From Aureliella sp046290675 (GTDB lineage Bacteria; Planctomycetota; Planctomycetia; Pirellulales; Pirellulaceae), in the NCBI GenBank assembly GCA_046290675.1, contig JBKAHA010000008.1, positions 186,001 through 250,000 of the forward strand: a stretch of DNA of 64,000 nucleotides. Reading direction: 5' to 3'. Of the stretch, positions 25,982-35,327 are shown in pieces; position 1 is the first letter of the stretch, and every line of letters begins with the position of its first letter. Position numbers and translations under genes: made by a program. Below the pieces are notes generated by a model that did no database searches, had not been told where the DNA came from, and saw only the letters and a program-made list of their open reading frames with translations.

Positions 25982-27796
25982 TTAAATAAGGCACCCCAGT
26001 CCTTGCAAGACTGCCATCGCCGTTTCGGTGGCCTCGTCGGCCGGGAAGAAAATGACTCGGATCGCATTGCCAACATTCACTAGTGCTTCTCCAACAATCA
26101 ATCCTGCTGCGATGGGCACGCCATATTCGTAGCCAAACTTCTTGCCGAGAGTCGAATCGCTGACGACACGCAAAATATTGCCAATGGTGTACGTCATGAC
26201 GATGCTAAACGGCATATAGAAGCCAAGACCGACCAAAACTCCGATACCGCCAAGACCGCTGAGCGCTAGCATCAACCCCATGCCGGCTCCAGCGGAATAA
26301 CGGTAGGCCGGCACGTCACCACTGACGATGGACTCAATCGTGGTTGCGAGTGCTTCAGCTTGCGGAGCCGGTAATGAATCGGAACCCATACCGCCTTCAC
26401 GGGTATTGTGAAGCAACATCATGAGCCACACGACCAGAATTGGGCCTAGCCAAGTTCCGACGAACTGTGCGATCTGTTGTCGACGCGGTACACCTCCAAC
26501 CAAATATCCCGATTTGAGGTCGAGCATGATGTCGCTCGCCTGAGACACGGCCAAGCACACAGCGGCCCCCACGATCATCGAGACTCGAATCGTGGTCAGC
26601 GAGTCGGTGCTGTCTTTGATCGCAAAGATCAAGATGGTCACTGCGATCAGTGTCATGCCTGAGAGCGGTGACCAATTGGTGCGGCCGATGCACTCCGCGA
26701 CAATGACTCCGGCAACCCAGATCCATAGGATGCCCACCACTGCCATCAACAACGCGCGGCCGATTGAGATTTCACCAGCGCCGACGTACCAAGCGATGGC
26801 GACCATCAATACACTTCCGAGTCCGATCATGACGTACAACAACCAGATCGGCAGCTCATCCTTCTTTGCGACTTCTCCCGCGCTTCGATCGGAAGCTCCG
26901 CGTAGCGAGCGCACCGCGCTAAGGATCATTGGCAGGGCCGCCACAATTCCACCAATGGCCGCCCCAATCAACATACCAATCCCGGTAGGCCGATAGAGCT
27001 GCACACGCATTGAGTTCGGCGTTGCCGTTAGCTCGGCAACTTCGGGTCCTGCCATAAGGGACAGCAAAGGAGACAAGATGAAGTAACAGAAGAATCCACC
27101 CGCTCCGAACCAGAATCCGCCCTTTCCTGACAAGTATCCGACGCCAATCGTCATGATTGAGATAAAGAAAGCGATGTTGAGCATCGAAGGCAGTCCAGCT
27201 GCCTGTCCGGCGGCCCAATCATGATCATCGCCCATGTAGCGGAGCACCGCGGTTTGACAGACTGCTGCGATCGCGACACCGCCTAGTAGCAGCATCGCTT
27301 TGCGTACACCTGCGCCAGGACTCTTCAGAATCGTCGCGACCGCGATGCCTCCTGGGTAAGCCAAGCGATCAAAGTCGATCATCTGCTTGCGGAGTGGGAT
27401 GACAAAACAGAGTCCTAAAATACAGCCGGTGATTGCGGCCAGTATCAGCAGCGGCTGATTGATATTGGCGAGATCTGCGAATTCGGGTTTTTTCGATAAA
27501 ATGAGCAGCGCCGGTACGCTGAACATAATCCCGCTCGACGCCCCGTTCACAGCGGAAGCGATCGTCTGGTTGATGTTGTTCTCAACAATACTGGTTCGCC
27601 GGAGCACGCCGCGCAGGATGCCCCATCCCAGAATCGCGGCCAACTCGGAGCCTTCGATCGAGAACCCAAGCATCAATGACGCGTATGCAACCGAGATTGT
27701 TAGGACGACTCCGATTCCCCATCCCACAATAATGGCGACCCAGGTGAACTCAGGGTAATCGCCGCGAATAGGGGTGATCTTTGATCCAGTCTTCAT
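25982..27796 (-). CDS. OPT family transporter
   Basis: This protein of about 604 residues has some fourteen or more membrane segments spread over its full length. N-terminal SKITPIRGDYPEFTWVAIIVGWGIGVVLT, then LSKKPEFADLANINQPLLILAAITGCILGLCF, are typical of bacterial oligopeptide transporter (OPT/YSL) proteins. The family imports oligopeptides or metal-chelate complexes with protons. The substrate is not readable here. The upstream TTG 27820 is an alternative start; ATG 27796 is preceded by GAAAGAAGAA. A small membrane protein gene follows on the same strand. Confidence 0.88.
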   Translation of the reverse strand: MKTGSKITPIRGDYPEFTWVAIIVGWGIGVVLTISVAYASLMLGFSIEGSELAAILGWGILRGVLRRTSIVENNINQTIASAVNGASSGIMFSVPALLILSKKPEFADLANINQPLLILAAITGCILGLCFVIPLRKQMIDFDRLAYPGGIAVATILKSPGAGVRKAMLLLGGVAIAAVCQTAVLRYMGDDHDWAAGQAAGLPSMLNIAFFISIMTIGVGYLSGKGGFWFGAGGFFCYFILSPLLSLMAGPEVAELTATPNSMRVQLYRPTGIGMLIGAAIGGIVAALPMILSAVRSLRGASDRSAGEVAKKDELPIWLLYVMIGLGSVLMVAIAWYVGAGEISIGRALLMAVVGILWIWVAGVIVAECIGRTNWSPLSGMTLIAVTILIFAIKDSTDSLTTIRVSMIVGAAVCLAVSQASDIMLDLKSGYLVGGVPRRQQIAQFVGTWLGPILVVWLMMLLHNTREGGMGSDSLPAPQAEALATTIESIVSGDVPAYRYSAGAGMGLMLALSGLGGIGVLVGLGFYMPFSIVMTYTIGNILRVVSDSTLGKKFGYEYGVPIAAGLIVGEALVNVGNAIRVIFFPADEATETAMAVLQGLGCLI

Positions 27797-27927
27797 TTCT
27801 TCTTTCACCGAATTCAGCAATTCGTCAGCGCAGAATCTTGCTTACGTATCCTCGCGTTGTCTGATGGAACAGCCAGGTCGAAAATCTGGTAAGCAGATGC
27901 ACAAAGGGACAATGGGGACGTGCTGCG

Positions 27928-27961
27928 GCAGCGGAAAAATCGGATTCCAGTTTTCCGCTGC
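27928..27961 (-). terminator. Perfect 11-bp inverted repeat, possible terminator
   Basis: GCAGCGGAAAA (27928-27938) pairs with TTTTCCGCTGC (27951-27961) around a 12-base loop. It lies about 145 bases downstream of the zinc-ribbon gene stop and 130 bases before the OPT start, both on the minus strand. No T-run follows, so it may instead be an attenuator or mRNA-stabilising hairpin. The rest of the 27797-28106 gap shows no gene. Confidence 0.5.
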
Positions 27962-28106
27962 GAAGATCCGGAAGCAAATCTCCGGTCTCATCCACAGTCC
28001 CCCTGGGCAGCGATTGTAGCAGCGCGTGGCAATTTGGTGGTCGTGTTAGAACCGTCGAGTCCAATTGAAAATTTCAACGGCGAGCTTCGTCGCTCAGTGA
28101 AGCTGA

Positions 28107-29261
28107 CTAGCGATTGTGGGCATAGTAAGCACCACTGTTAACCGCCTTGATGAGCGCACCGGTAATGAGCAGCTTGGCGATCAAACTACCCGGTTTGAGT
28201 ACCGCGATCGGGTTCACGATCAGGGCGATGATCGTGACCAAAACGTAGATAACCAGAGCGGTAAGTGGAGCACCGAATGGAAAGAAGTAGGCTGCGACTC
28301 CTAAGAAGATGAACATGCAACCGAATCCAATCGAGACACCGTAAATCACGGCTCCCAATGAGGCGAGTTGATCACGTTGCTCGGCCAGTTCTGGTTGCTT
28401 TTCGATGACGGCTGCAACTTCATCATCGATCTGGGCATAGTAGAACCCGTTTACTGCGATGCTTAGCAGGCCAATGGTGATCAACAAGATGCCGATGCCG
28501 TTAATACTGGCTCCGGCGTCCTGTCGGTTCCATCGATCTCGGTCGTTCAGTTCTTTCTCGGCTTGCTGCAAATAGAGCTGTGCTGAAGTTTCGGGAGAAC
28601 CCGATGGAGCGTACACGCTGCCCGATGCCGAGCTTCGTGGTGCAGGTCGCATCTGTTCGCTCGGTGCCGCCGGATAGGAGGCCTGCTCGCGCCACGCGGA
28701 GGAGTCTTGATGAGCGGATGCAGTTCCGGAACTATCTGGACGTGCTGGCGCCGCGCGCCCGCCGCTTCGATCCCGAATCTTGGCCGGCTGAATGTAGGCG
28801 GGAATGTTCAAGTCACCGCTACTTTGCTCAATGTTGGTGGCTGGGCCCGACGCAGAAATAGCAGAGTCTGTGACGGACACGAGTTGGCCGCAGGGACAGC
28901 GGACGGCTTTTCCGATGGCTTCTTGCGTCGTTTTAAGCTGCGTACCACATGGGCAGCGCACGAACAGCGGTGCTGCTCGGGGTAAAGGTGATGCTGCGGG
29001 GCCCGCGTTGTTGGCAGTCCTAACGCCTTGCGGTGGATTGAGGTCTCTTGTTGGCGTCTCCGTGCTCGGCACGCTCGACGCGGCATCCGTGGTGGGAATG
29101 CTGGCGGGCGGGGTCGCACTGGGGGTCGATGATTTGCCGATCGCACCCGCGACGAGCGGAACCTTCATCTCGTGACCGCATGGGCAGCGTACTAGTTGAC
29201 CCACGGTCCCCGCAGGAGACTCTAGGAGCTGGTCGCATTGTGGGCAACGAAAACGAATCAT
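28107..29261 (-). CDS. Zinc-ribbon membrane protein of unknown function
   Basis: This 384-residue protein begins with a zinc-ribbon-like module (CPQC ... CPCG, residues about 6-28, in MIRFRCPQCDQLLESP). A second follows at about residues 99-125 (RCPCGTQLKTTQEAIG ... RCPCGQLVSV). A long disordered Ser/Pro/Ala-rich linker runs to about 250. The C-terminal part has four hydrophobic segments, with GIGILLITIGLLSIAVNGFYY, GVSIGFGCMFIFLGVAAYFFP and LTALVIYVLVTIIALIVNP. The domain order is frequent in planctomycetes, but no function is known to me. Transcription is opposite to the dehydratase gene 480 bases away. Confidence 0.75.
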   Translation of the reverse strand: MIRFRCPQCDQLLESPAGTVGQLVRCPCGHEMKVPLVAGAIGKSSTPSATPPASIPTTDAASSVPSTETPTRDLNPPQGVRTANNAGPAASPLPRAAPLFVRCPCGTQLKTTQEAIGKAVRCPCGQLVSVTDSAISASGPATNIEQSSGDLNIPAYIQPAKIRDRSGGRAAPARPDSSGTASAHQDSSAWREQASYPAAPSEQMRPAPRSSASGSVYAPSGSPETSAQLYLQQAEKELNDRDRWNRQDAGASINGIGILLITIGLLSIAVNGFYYAQIDDEVAAVIEKQPELAEQRDQLASLGAVIYGVSIGFGCMFIFLGVAAYFFPFGAPLTALVIYVLVTIIALIVNPIAVLKPGSLIAKLLITGALIKAVNSGAYYAHNR

Positions 29262-29340
29262 GGTGATCGATCAACAATCTCGGCATACATTTGCAGCTGG
29301 ATGAGCACGACACACAACCCGCAGTACAGATGACCCAGAG

Positions 29341-29516
29341 CAAATCAAAGTTTCAATTCGCCGCGTTTGTTAGAGAGTATCCCTACTCCCCCTTCGTGAG
29401 CGAGCGCACTCGCAGCGAGTCGTCGAGGAATTCAGGAGGAGTCGGCCACTCCCCGCTAGCCTAGGCCCAGGGCTGGAGGGGACGATCGCATGACTTCAAA
29501 CTCGGATTAGCCCTGG
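29341..29516. repeat. MITE-like element, copy 2
   Basis: The left end has AATCAAAGTTTCAA (29343-29356), and the right end TTCAAACTCGGATTAGCCCTGG (29494-29515) is its imperfect inverted partner. The interior holds GAGCGCACTCGCAGCGAGTCGTCGAGGAATTC-type sequence, and GAGTCGGCCACTCCCC (29438-29455) is an inverted match to 2056-2072. It fills much of the 484-base gap 29262-29745 between divergent genes; nothing else is recognisable there besides the dehydratase ribosome binding site. Confidence 0.65.
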
Positions 29517-29745
29517 CTGAAGACCCATCATACAGCCAAATGGACTCGTTTTCGATATCTTTATGGAATGGCTGTAGTGCATGGCGTCCGGATTTAGCGC
29601 ACCAGATTAAGCAAAGTGAACCTCCCATGTTTTGGCCGTCGGCAAACCAAAAGCGTTCGCTACAGTGATGGTGTCCGAAGGTCGATACCTTGCCGCGCCC
29701 AAGTGCTTTGCTTCGTAATTCAAAGGGACCTTGATAGGAGTACCA

Positions 29746-30708
29746 ATGTCGGAAGAGTTTGCGATTACAGGAGATGACGTATTTTCAGCTAGAGAGCGTA
29801 TCGCGACGAAAACCATCGTGACTCCGTGTGTCTACAGTGAGGCACTTTCAAAACGGCTAGGGTTCGATTTGTATTTCAAAGCCGAGAATCTGCAGCACAT
29901 TGGTGCATTCAAAGCACGCGGTGCATTAAACGCAGTTCTTCAGCTAACCGAAGATGAAGCGAGTCGCGGTGTTGTGACCCATTCGTCGGGTAACCATGCA
30001 GCCGCGTTGGCAAGGGCGGCTCGAGTTCGAGGTATCGTCGCCCACGTCGTCATGCCAGAGAATTCGGCACAGACCAAAATCGAAGCTGTGCGCGGGTTGG
30101 GTGTCGAACCTGTGTTTTGCAAACCGGGTTCCGATTCACGGGAACAGACTGCGGCGGAGATTCAGCAAAGTACCGGCGCGGTTTTGATTCACCCTTTTGA
30201 AGATCCCCGTGTGATGGCGGGACAAGGAACAGTCGGGCTCGAAATCGTCGAACAAGTTCCCGATGTGGATACCGTTATCGCGCCAGTCGGAGGTGGCGGA
30301 CTGATGTCCGGAGTCCTTACGGCCATGCATACCGTGAAGCCTAAAGCCGATGTCTACTGTGCTGAGCCGGAGTGGGCAGATGACACGTATCGAAGTTTTC
30401 GTTCTGGCAAGATCGAGGATGTGCAGCGAATTGATACCGTTGCCGATGGTTTGCGGACTCGAGTTGGTGAATCGACGTGGCCCATTATTCGACATCACGC
30501 CAAGGATGTTTTGGTCGCAAGCGAGTCCGAAATTCTCACCGCGATGCGAACGATCATCGAGCGGGTCAAGCTTGTTGCTGAGCCTTCTGGCGCGGTCGCT
30601 TTTGCATGCCTGTGTCGCAACGCTGAAAAGTTTCAGGGCCAACGGGTCGTCGTCGTGATTACCGGTGGCAACGTCGATATGTCGACTTGCCGTGCAGGAC
30701 AGCCGTAA
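29746..30708 (+). CDS. Threonine/serine dehydratase (PLP fold type II)
   Basis: This 320-residue protein starts at ATG 29746, five bases after TAGGAG (TTG 29731 is rejected). PLP-dependent residues are visible: ENLQHIGAFKARGA carries the Schiff-base Lys, SSGNHAAALARAA follows, and GGGGLMSG is the phosphate-binding loop. It resembles threonine dehydratases and serine racemases, which deaminate Thr/Ser to 2-oxo acids or racemise Ser. It lacks the C-terminal ACT regulatory domain of biosynthetic IlvA, so it is the catabolic or short form. The YunC-like gene follows after 54 bases and may be in the same transcript. Confidence 0.9.
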   Translation: MSEEFAITGDDVFSARERIATKTIVTPCVYSEALSKRLGFDLYFKAENLQHIGAFKARGALNAVLQLTEDEASRGVVTHSSGNHAAALARAARVRGIVAHVVMPENSAQTKIEAVRGLGVEPVFCKPGSDSREQTAAEIQQSTGAVLIHPFEDPRVMAGQGTVGLEIVEQVPDVDTVIAPVGGGGLMSGVLTAMHTVKPKADVYCAEPEWADDTYRSFRSGKIEDVQRIDTVADGLRTRVGESTWPIIRHHAKDVLVASESEILTAMRTIIERVKLVAEPSGAVAFACLCRNAEKFQGQRVVVVITGGNVDMSTCRAGQP

Positions 30709-30762
30709 ACAGCTAACGCTAAGCTGCCAAAGACCTAGGTTGCCACAAGCAGCAAAAATGTC

Positions 30763-31077
30763 ATGTTCGAATCCGGACAAAATAGGGAGATCATCGTGCA
30801 AGTCGATTTAGATCGTTTCGAGAAGACGTGTCATCCGCTTTCCAGACCACTGCTAGTGATTTCCAATTCGGTGGGGTGCCTCACCTGCGGCTATCTGAGC
30901 ATGGATTCTTTCGAACGCAACGGTGATGCCGCTGCAATCGTTCGAGGTGTGGACACCTATGAGGATATGTTGCATGCGGAAATCCAAGCCGTAAGTAGCA
31001 AGGCAGCTGCGTTGGGCGCCCGTCAAGGTATGTCAGGTGCCGATGTGCTCGCCCTGTTCGATCAATTGGCGAAATGA
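30763..31077 (+). CDS. DUF1805 protein, YunC-like
   Basis: This 104-residue protein matches the YunC/DUF1805 pattern: PLLVISNSVGCLTCGYLSMDSFER near the middle and AAALGARQGMSGADVLALFDQ at the C-terminus. Bacillus YunC has a similar ISNDKGYIMCG ... GMSG layout. The family fold is small alpha/beta and its biochemical role is undefined. A CLTC pair is present here. An upstream ATG (30763) is used; no strong ribosome binding site is visible. It follows the dehydratase gene by 54 bases. Confidence 0.75.
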   Translation: MFESGQNREIIVQVDLDRFEKTCHPLSRPLLVISNSVGCLTCGYLSMDSFERNGDAAAIVRGVDTYEDMLHAEIQAVSSKAAALGARQGMSGADVLALFDQLAK

Positions 31078-31571
31078 CGATTCAGAGTATCCAAAGGAAT
31101 TTTGCAAAGGCGGCAAAGGCACTTAGCTGCGTCCGGTCCACTTGACAGTTTTGAAGCTGGTCGGGCTGAGCGGTTGTGCGAAGAGGCTGGTTTTCAGTTG
31201 CCGGGATTGGTGTGCGGAAATCCACCGAACTAAATGTCCGTTGGGATTGACTGAATGTTCATGACCAGAACGTATAGCAGATGCCTTAGACGGCGGGTTA
31301 AGCGTCCTCATCTGCCGAACCGCTACCTTCAGTCGCGGTCCCAGCAGTTTTCTCGCAGGAAGTCGTAATCTCATTGCCAGTGGCGTTTTCCCGCAATGAG
31401 TCTAGGGGCAGGAAATGTGGCTTGACCCAATTGTAGCTCTTGCTACATTTCTGTAGTGTAGCCTAGGCTACAAGTTGCGGGGATGGCCTGCTGAGCTTTT
31501 ATTTGTTGGATGCGGAGCTCCTTTGGCTCCAAGCTTGATTGAGATGCGTGATCGCGTTAGGAACCAAAAAG
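31078..31571. other. Intergenic region carrying the DUF1559 promoter
   Basis: These 490 bases between the YunC-like and DUF1559 genes hold the palindromic operator region at 31422-31472. A short minus-strand frame (31123-31374) has no motif and no ribosome binding site and is rejected. No RNA gene was recognised. Confidence 0.5.
31422..31472 (+). promoter_or_regulatory. Sigma70-like promoter overlaid by palindromic operators
   Basis: TTGACC (31422-31427) and TACATT (31444-31449), 16 bases apart, form a -35/-10 pair. Over and beside the -10 lie TGTAGC-TCTT-GCTACA (31432-31447), CTACA-TTTC-TGTAG (31443-31456) and the perfect 16-bp palindrome TGTAGCCTAGGCTACA (31457-31472). The two outer sites start 25 bases apart. 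The TACA/TGTA half-sites recall BlaI/MecI/CopY-type operators, but the regulator is not in this window, so the family assignment is a guess. Confidence 0.6.
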
Positions 31572-32687
31572 ATGACGAAGTGCGCCTGTGCGACGAGGAG
31601 TGAGCGACCAACTCGGCATCCACCACGGAGTGCATTCACGCTGGTGGAGCTGCTCGTTGTTATTGCCATTATTGGCATCCTGGTCGGACTACTTCTACCA
31701 GCGGTTCAGGCGGCGCGCGAATCGGCGCGTCGCATGCAATGCTCCAATAATTTGAAGCAGCTTGGGTTGGCGATTCACAATTACGAATCGGCACACCGGG
31801 TATTCCCTTCGGGCTACTGCAGTTTTGCAACTAGCACGGGGGCGGCGCCGGCTTGGGCGGAATTGGATCCATTGACATGGGACGGGTCGCCTGGATGGGG
31901 GTGGGGCGCGCTGATCCTTCCGTTCATCGAGCAAGGTAACCTTGCGAATCAGATCACGTTTGAACGATCTATTTCTGATCCCCTCAACCAAGCGCTGGCC
32001 AGGGCACCTTTGTCGACGTTTCTGTGCCCTTCTTCGAGTGGGCCCAATGGCCTGGTCACCCTTCTCGACGAGAACGGTACACCGCTTCAGAGGTCAGGAC
32101 AGACTGTACAACTAGGCAGATCGCATTACGTTGCATCGCACGGGCAAGAATCCTGTTGGGGTGAGTGTGGTTCGGCAGCGACAGGCATCGTCTTTACCGA
32201 CATTTACACCGGGGCGACGCGCACGGTTGCAGTTCGGGGTAATGCCGCCAATGTGGCTGACGGTCCTTTCTATCGCAATTCGCGAGTCACTTTTGGCAAC
32301 GTATCCGACGGTACTTCCAATACCATCTTCCTGGGAGAGCACTCGTCACGGTTGAGCGATAAGACCTGGGCCGGTGTAGTGCCAGGCGCGTTTGTCCATC
32401 CGCGAATTCGAACTCCGGAGAATGGGCCTGATGCAGCAGCCACACTCACGTTGGTTCATGCTGGTCCTTCGGGCGGCGAGCTGGACATTACAGGATTTCC
32501 AATCATTCATCCGATCAACTTTCCGACGATGCACGTTGGCCAGATGTTTGCTGAGCATACGGGCGGAGGCAATGTTGCCTTTGGCGATGGATCCGTTCGG
32601 TTTATTTCTCAGAGTGTGGATCTATTCATCTGGGCGGAGCTCTCCAGCATGGATGAGGGCGAGGTCATCGATTCAAGCGGCTTCTAA
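31572..32687 (+). CDS. DUF1559 prepilin-type N-terminal methylation protein
   Basis: From ATG 31572 (MTKCACATRS) this is 371 residues. The N-terminal signature RSAFTLVELLVVIAIIGILVGLLLPAVQAARESARRMQCSNNLKQLGLAIHNYES is the DUF1559/prepilin motif so expanded in planctomycetes. The globular part has GWGWGALILPFIEQ and the late VAFGDGSVRF. The prepilin peptidase cut precedes FTLVE. Such proteins form pseudopilus-like surface assemblies of unknown role. TTG 31539 or GTG 31548 are alternative starts. The promoter region upstream is unusually rich in palindromes, and a small membrane protein gene follows 111 bases downstream. Confidence 0.9.
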   Translation: MTKCACATRSERPTRHPPRSAFTLVELLVVIAIIGILVGLLLPAVQAARESARRMQCSNNLKQLGLAIHNYESAHRVFPSGYCSFATSTGAAPAWAELDPLTWDGSPGWGWGALILPFIEQGNLANQITFERSISDPLNQALARAPLSTFLCPSSSGPNGLVTLLDENGTPLQRSGQTVQLGRSHYVASHGQESCWGECGSAATGIVFTDIYTGATRTVAVRGNAANVADGPFYRNSRVTFGNVSDGTSNTIFLGEHSSRLSDKTWAGVVPGAFVHPRIRTPENGPDAAATLTLVHAGPSGGELDITGFPIIHPINFPTMHVGQMFAEHTGGGNVAFGDGSVRFISQSVDLFIWAELSSMDEGEVIDSSGF

Positions 32688-32798
32688 GGTGGATTCGCGT
32701 TTTCCATGTGCCGGTGAAAACAACTTGGGGAAACGAACCCCAAGTCGGCTTTCGCTGGAGAGATTGAGTCTAGACAACGTTAGCGTGAGCTTGGTCGA

Positions 32799-33134
32799 AT
32801 GAGTGCTTCAAAAATCGCCGCCGCTGTCGTGAGTTTGTTGCTCATTGCGGTTGTGTTGATTTGGTATCTAACCAGTGGCTACGGCGAAACGAGTGAAAAG
32901 GGGTACCAGTACGCGGTCGCACTGTTTCGCATCTGCAATCAAAAAGACTTGGCATCGCTAGAAGGCGTCGAGGCATCCATCGAGGCGGACGCGGCCAGCG
33001 GAGAGCTGGCTCCCAATGAAACCAAGTGGCTCCGCGAGATCATAGCCATGGCCAAATCGAATCAATGGGCTTCGGCTCGCACTGAGATTCGCGAACTGAT
33101 GGAAGATCAGATGGAGTACGCAGATATCGACTAG
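32799..33134 (+). CDS. Small membrane-anchored protein downstream of DUF1559 gene
   Basis: This 111-residue protein has one N-terminal membrane helix (IAAAVVSLLLIAVVLIWYL). A short helical domain follows, with YQYAVALFRICNQKDLASLEGVEASIEADAASGELAPNETKWLREIIAMAKSNQWASARTEIRELMEDQ. Its position behind the DUF1559 gene (111 bases) suggests joint expression. I recognise no family; helical proteins of this size next to DUF1559 genes occur in planctomycetes. The upstream 32688-32798 gap holds no hairpin I could see. Confidence 0.65.
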   Translation: MSASKIAAAVVSLLLIAVVLIWYLTSGYGETSEKGYQYAVALFRICNQKDLASLEGVEASIEADAASGELAPNETKWLREIIAMAKSNQWASARTEIRELMEDQMEYADID

Positions 33135-33275
33135 AGCGTTTTGAGTTTGTTTTGTAGCCCACCAAACTCCGCGCAATCAGTGTTTTGCCTGGGAAAACAA
33201 CTTCAATCGATCGTCAAACGTGAATTTGCTCTCGTCGCTGTTTGCCAGCAACCTAGTCTACCGGCACTTCTGTTC

Positions 33276-35042
33276 TTACTGGTCGTTATTTTCGCTAGCC
33301 GAATCGGGATTGCTGGCACCGCCTGAACGTTTTTCGAGTAAGCGCTCCCACTCGGCGTCGAAGTCTTCGGGCAATTCGACGAGGCCTTCAATTTCGTCAA
33401 GCGTCGGCATGGGGTCATCTGGGGGCAAGCTTGCGACATTCTGTGCTTGTTCAAACGGATCCAGTGCAAGAACTGCTTGTAGCCGCGCTAGGGCAAGAAA
33501 CCAGTCGCGACGCGCATCCACCCAAGCGATCTCAGCCTCGTTCGCTTTCGTTTCAAGAATGTTGATGTAGACCAAGTCCTCATAGCCCTCGTCAAAAGCG
33601 AATCGATAATCGACGGCGCTTCGCAGAGCGGCTTCGGCGCCGACTTCTGCCTGCTTCGCAACGTCCGCCGCCGCGACCAGGGCGTTGTACGCCATCTGCA
33701 GTTCGACAGCAATCTTGTCGCGTTGCAGGCGTATCTTTTGACCGAGTTGTTGGATTTTCCCCGATGTCGATTGCATCTTACCTCGAGCTTTGCGCTGCTG
33801 AATGTCAAAGGTGCCCTCGAAGCCAACGAGAAGTTCGAACTGACCTTTATCGTTTTTCGAGGAAGTCTCTGTTCCGAGATCTTGTGATGCCTGAGCGATC
33901 AAGTCGATTCGTGGCAATCGTTGGTTATTTGCAAGTCGTCGATCCAAATCGACCTGTTGCTGCTCGATCGAAAGCAACAGCATTTCGGGACGACGCGCAG
34001 CAGCTGCAGCCAGATCGGCTTCGAGATCAAATGGTGGAAGAGCGTCAATAATGGGGAACTCAGTGGGAGCCCACATGGCGTCAGGTAGGATCACGTTGCC
34101 TGCGTCGTCTCGGAGGAAGATCGATAGCTTGAAGGCCGCGTCACGGAATTTCTGCTGAGCTTTAATCAGGTCGCTTTGGCGTTTGGCAAGGATAGAAGCA
34201 TTAAGAGTCACTTCGACTCGGGCGCTGTATCCCGCTGCAACTCCCTCTTCGAGTTGTTCCTGTCTGATCTTAGCCAAGTCCAACAATTCTTCTTGGGCTT
34301 TGAGCCGCATACCGGCTGCGACCCATTCCCAGTAACTGAATGTGGCTTCCTGCGAAATCGTCAGAATGGCTAGTTGTATTTCAGGTTCGGCGGCGCGGCG
34401 CCCTAAGTTCGCTTGGAAGACGGCAACACGTTGTGGGTCGATGGCTCGGCCTTGTAGCAGCGGAATGCCAGCGGTTACCTTGAATTCGCCACTTCCATTG
34501 GTATCGCGTTCTTCGTACCAAGGTTGAAAATCACCGCGACCGATTCGGTAGCCTGCAGACACATAGCCACCCCACCAAGTTTGCCTGGCTACGCCCAGTC
34601 CCTGTCGAAAGTTGTGGTAGAAGCCGACGGGCTCATTGAGCGAATATCCGTAGAGTTTGGTGTCGTATGATCCAAACGCGGACACGATCTCGCCGCTGGC
34701 TACATCGCGTTGAAGGCGAGCTTGTTGGATTGCCGGGAAGGACTGGAGCGTGCTGGCCACCACGTCGGCAATGCTAAGAGGCGGTGCCGTGGCCGCATTA
34801 TCTGCATCCGTTACGAGGCCGGTTGCGGATGCGTTCTCATCGACCGGAAGCATAGGGACATCGGCCGGAAAAACGATCCCGTCCGGGACGGGGAGATCGA
34901 CGGGCTCCGCGACCTGACCGTGCACAACGGTAGTTGCAAATAGGGCAATCCCGATTACTGGGAGACGACCCAATAGCCGTTTCACGCATTGGCGTACCGT
35001 GGGCATGAAATGCTGATTACGAGATTGCACAGAATCATCCAT
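33276..35042 (-). CDS. TolC-family outer membrane efflux protein
   Basis: From ATG 35042 (MDDSVQSRN) this is 588 residues. A later ATG (35006, MPTVRQCVKRLLGRLPVIGIALFATTVVHG) would give a cleaner signal peptide. The two outer-membrane-efflux repeats are typical: ASTLQSFPAIQQARLQRDVA, SQEATFSYWEWVAAGMRLKAQEELLDLAKIRQEQLEEG, SARVEVTLNASILAKRQSDLIKAQ and AYNALVAAADVAKQAEVGAEAAL. It would form the outer membrane duct of an RND, ABC or MFS pump, or of a type I system. No pump genes are adjacent, so its partners lie elsewhere. It stands alone on the minus strand. Confidence 0.88.
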   Translation of the reverse strand: MDDSVQSRNQHFMPTVRQCVKRLLGRLPVIGIALFATTVVHGQVAEPVDLPVPDGIVFPADVPMLPVDENASATGLVTDADNAATAPPLSIADVVASTLQSFPAIQQARLQRDVASGEIVSAFGSYDTKLYGYSLNEPVGFYHNFRQGLGVARQTWWGGYVSAGYRIGRGDFQPWYEERDTNGSGEFKVTAGIPLLQGRAIDPQRVAVFQANLGRRAAEPEIQLAILTISQEATFSYWEWVAAGMRLKAQEELLDLAKIRQEQLEEGVAAGYSARVEVTLNASILAKRQSDLIKAQQKFRDAAFKLSIFLRDDAGNVILPDAMWAPTEFPIIDALPPFDLEADLAAAAARRPEMLLLSIEQQQVDLDRRLANNQRLPRIDLIAQASQDLGTETSSKNDKGQFELLVGFEGTFDIQQRKARGKMQSTSGKIQQLGQKIRLQRDKIAVELQMAYNALVAAADVAKQAEVGAEAALRSAVDYRFAFDEGYEDLVYINILETKANEAEIAWVDARRDWFLALARLQAVLALDPFEQAQNVASLPPDDPMPTLDEIEGLVELPEDFDAEWERLLEKRSGGASNPDSASENNDQ

Positions 35043-35327
35043 AGTCGCGTGATGGCCGATGGCGACTCGATGCATCGAAATTTGACTTCGAAGAGCCAAT
35101 CGCCAATGAACGTCAGGTGGTGCATTCCGCCAAAATGCAAACCCTACCAGTTCGGTTTATCGGCACGATCGCTCTAACTTTCGCGGTCACTACGACGGGA
35201 TCGCAACAGATGCGCAGCTTGCCTATCTTTCGGCCTTTGAAGTCAAAATACGCCAAAGATCCAGCGTATCGGAGGCAGGGCGTTTAGATAGCAACTCGCG
35301 CGTTCGTTTCGATCGCTCGGAGGCTAG

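Noticed and set aside
27928..27961. Inverted repeat as a riboswitch or tRNA-like structure
   Set aside because: Only a simple 11-bp stem with a 12-base loop is visible; no conserved riboswitch core or tRNA features are present.
28580..29266. Plus-strand frames opposite the zinc-ribbon gene
   Set aside because: They are shadows of the Ser/Pro-rich linker and zinc-ribbon coding sequence on the minus strand.
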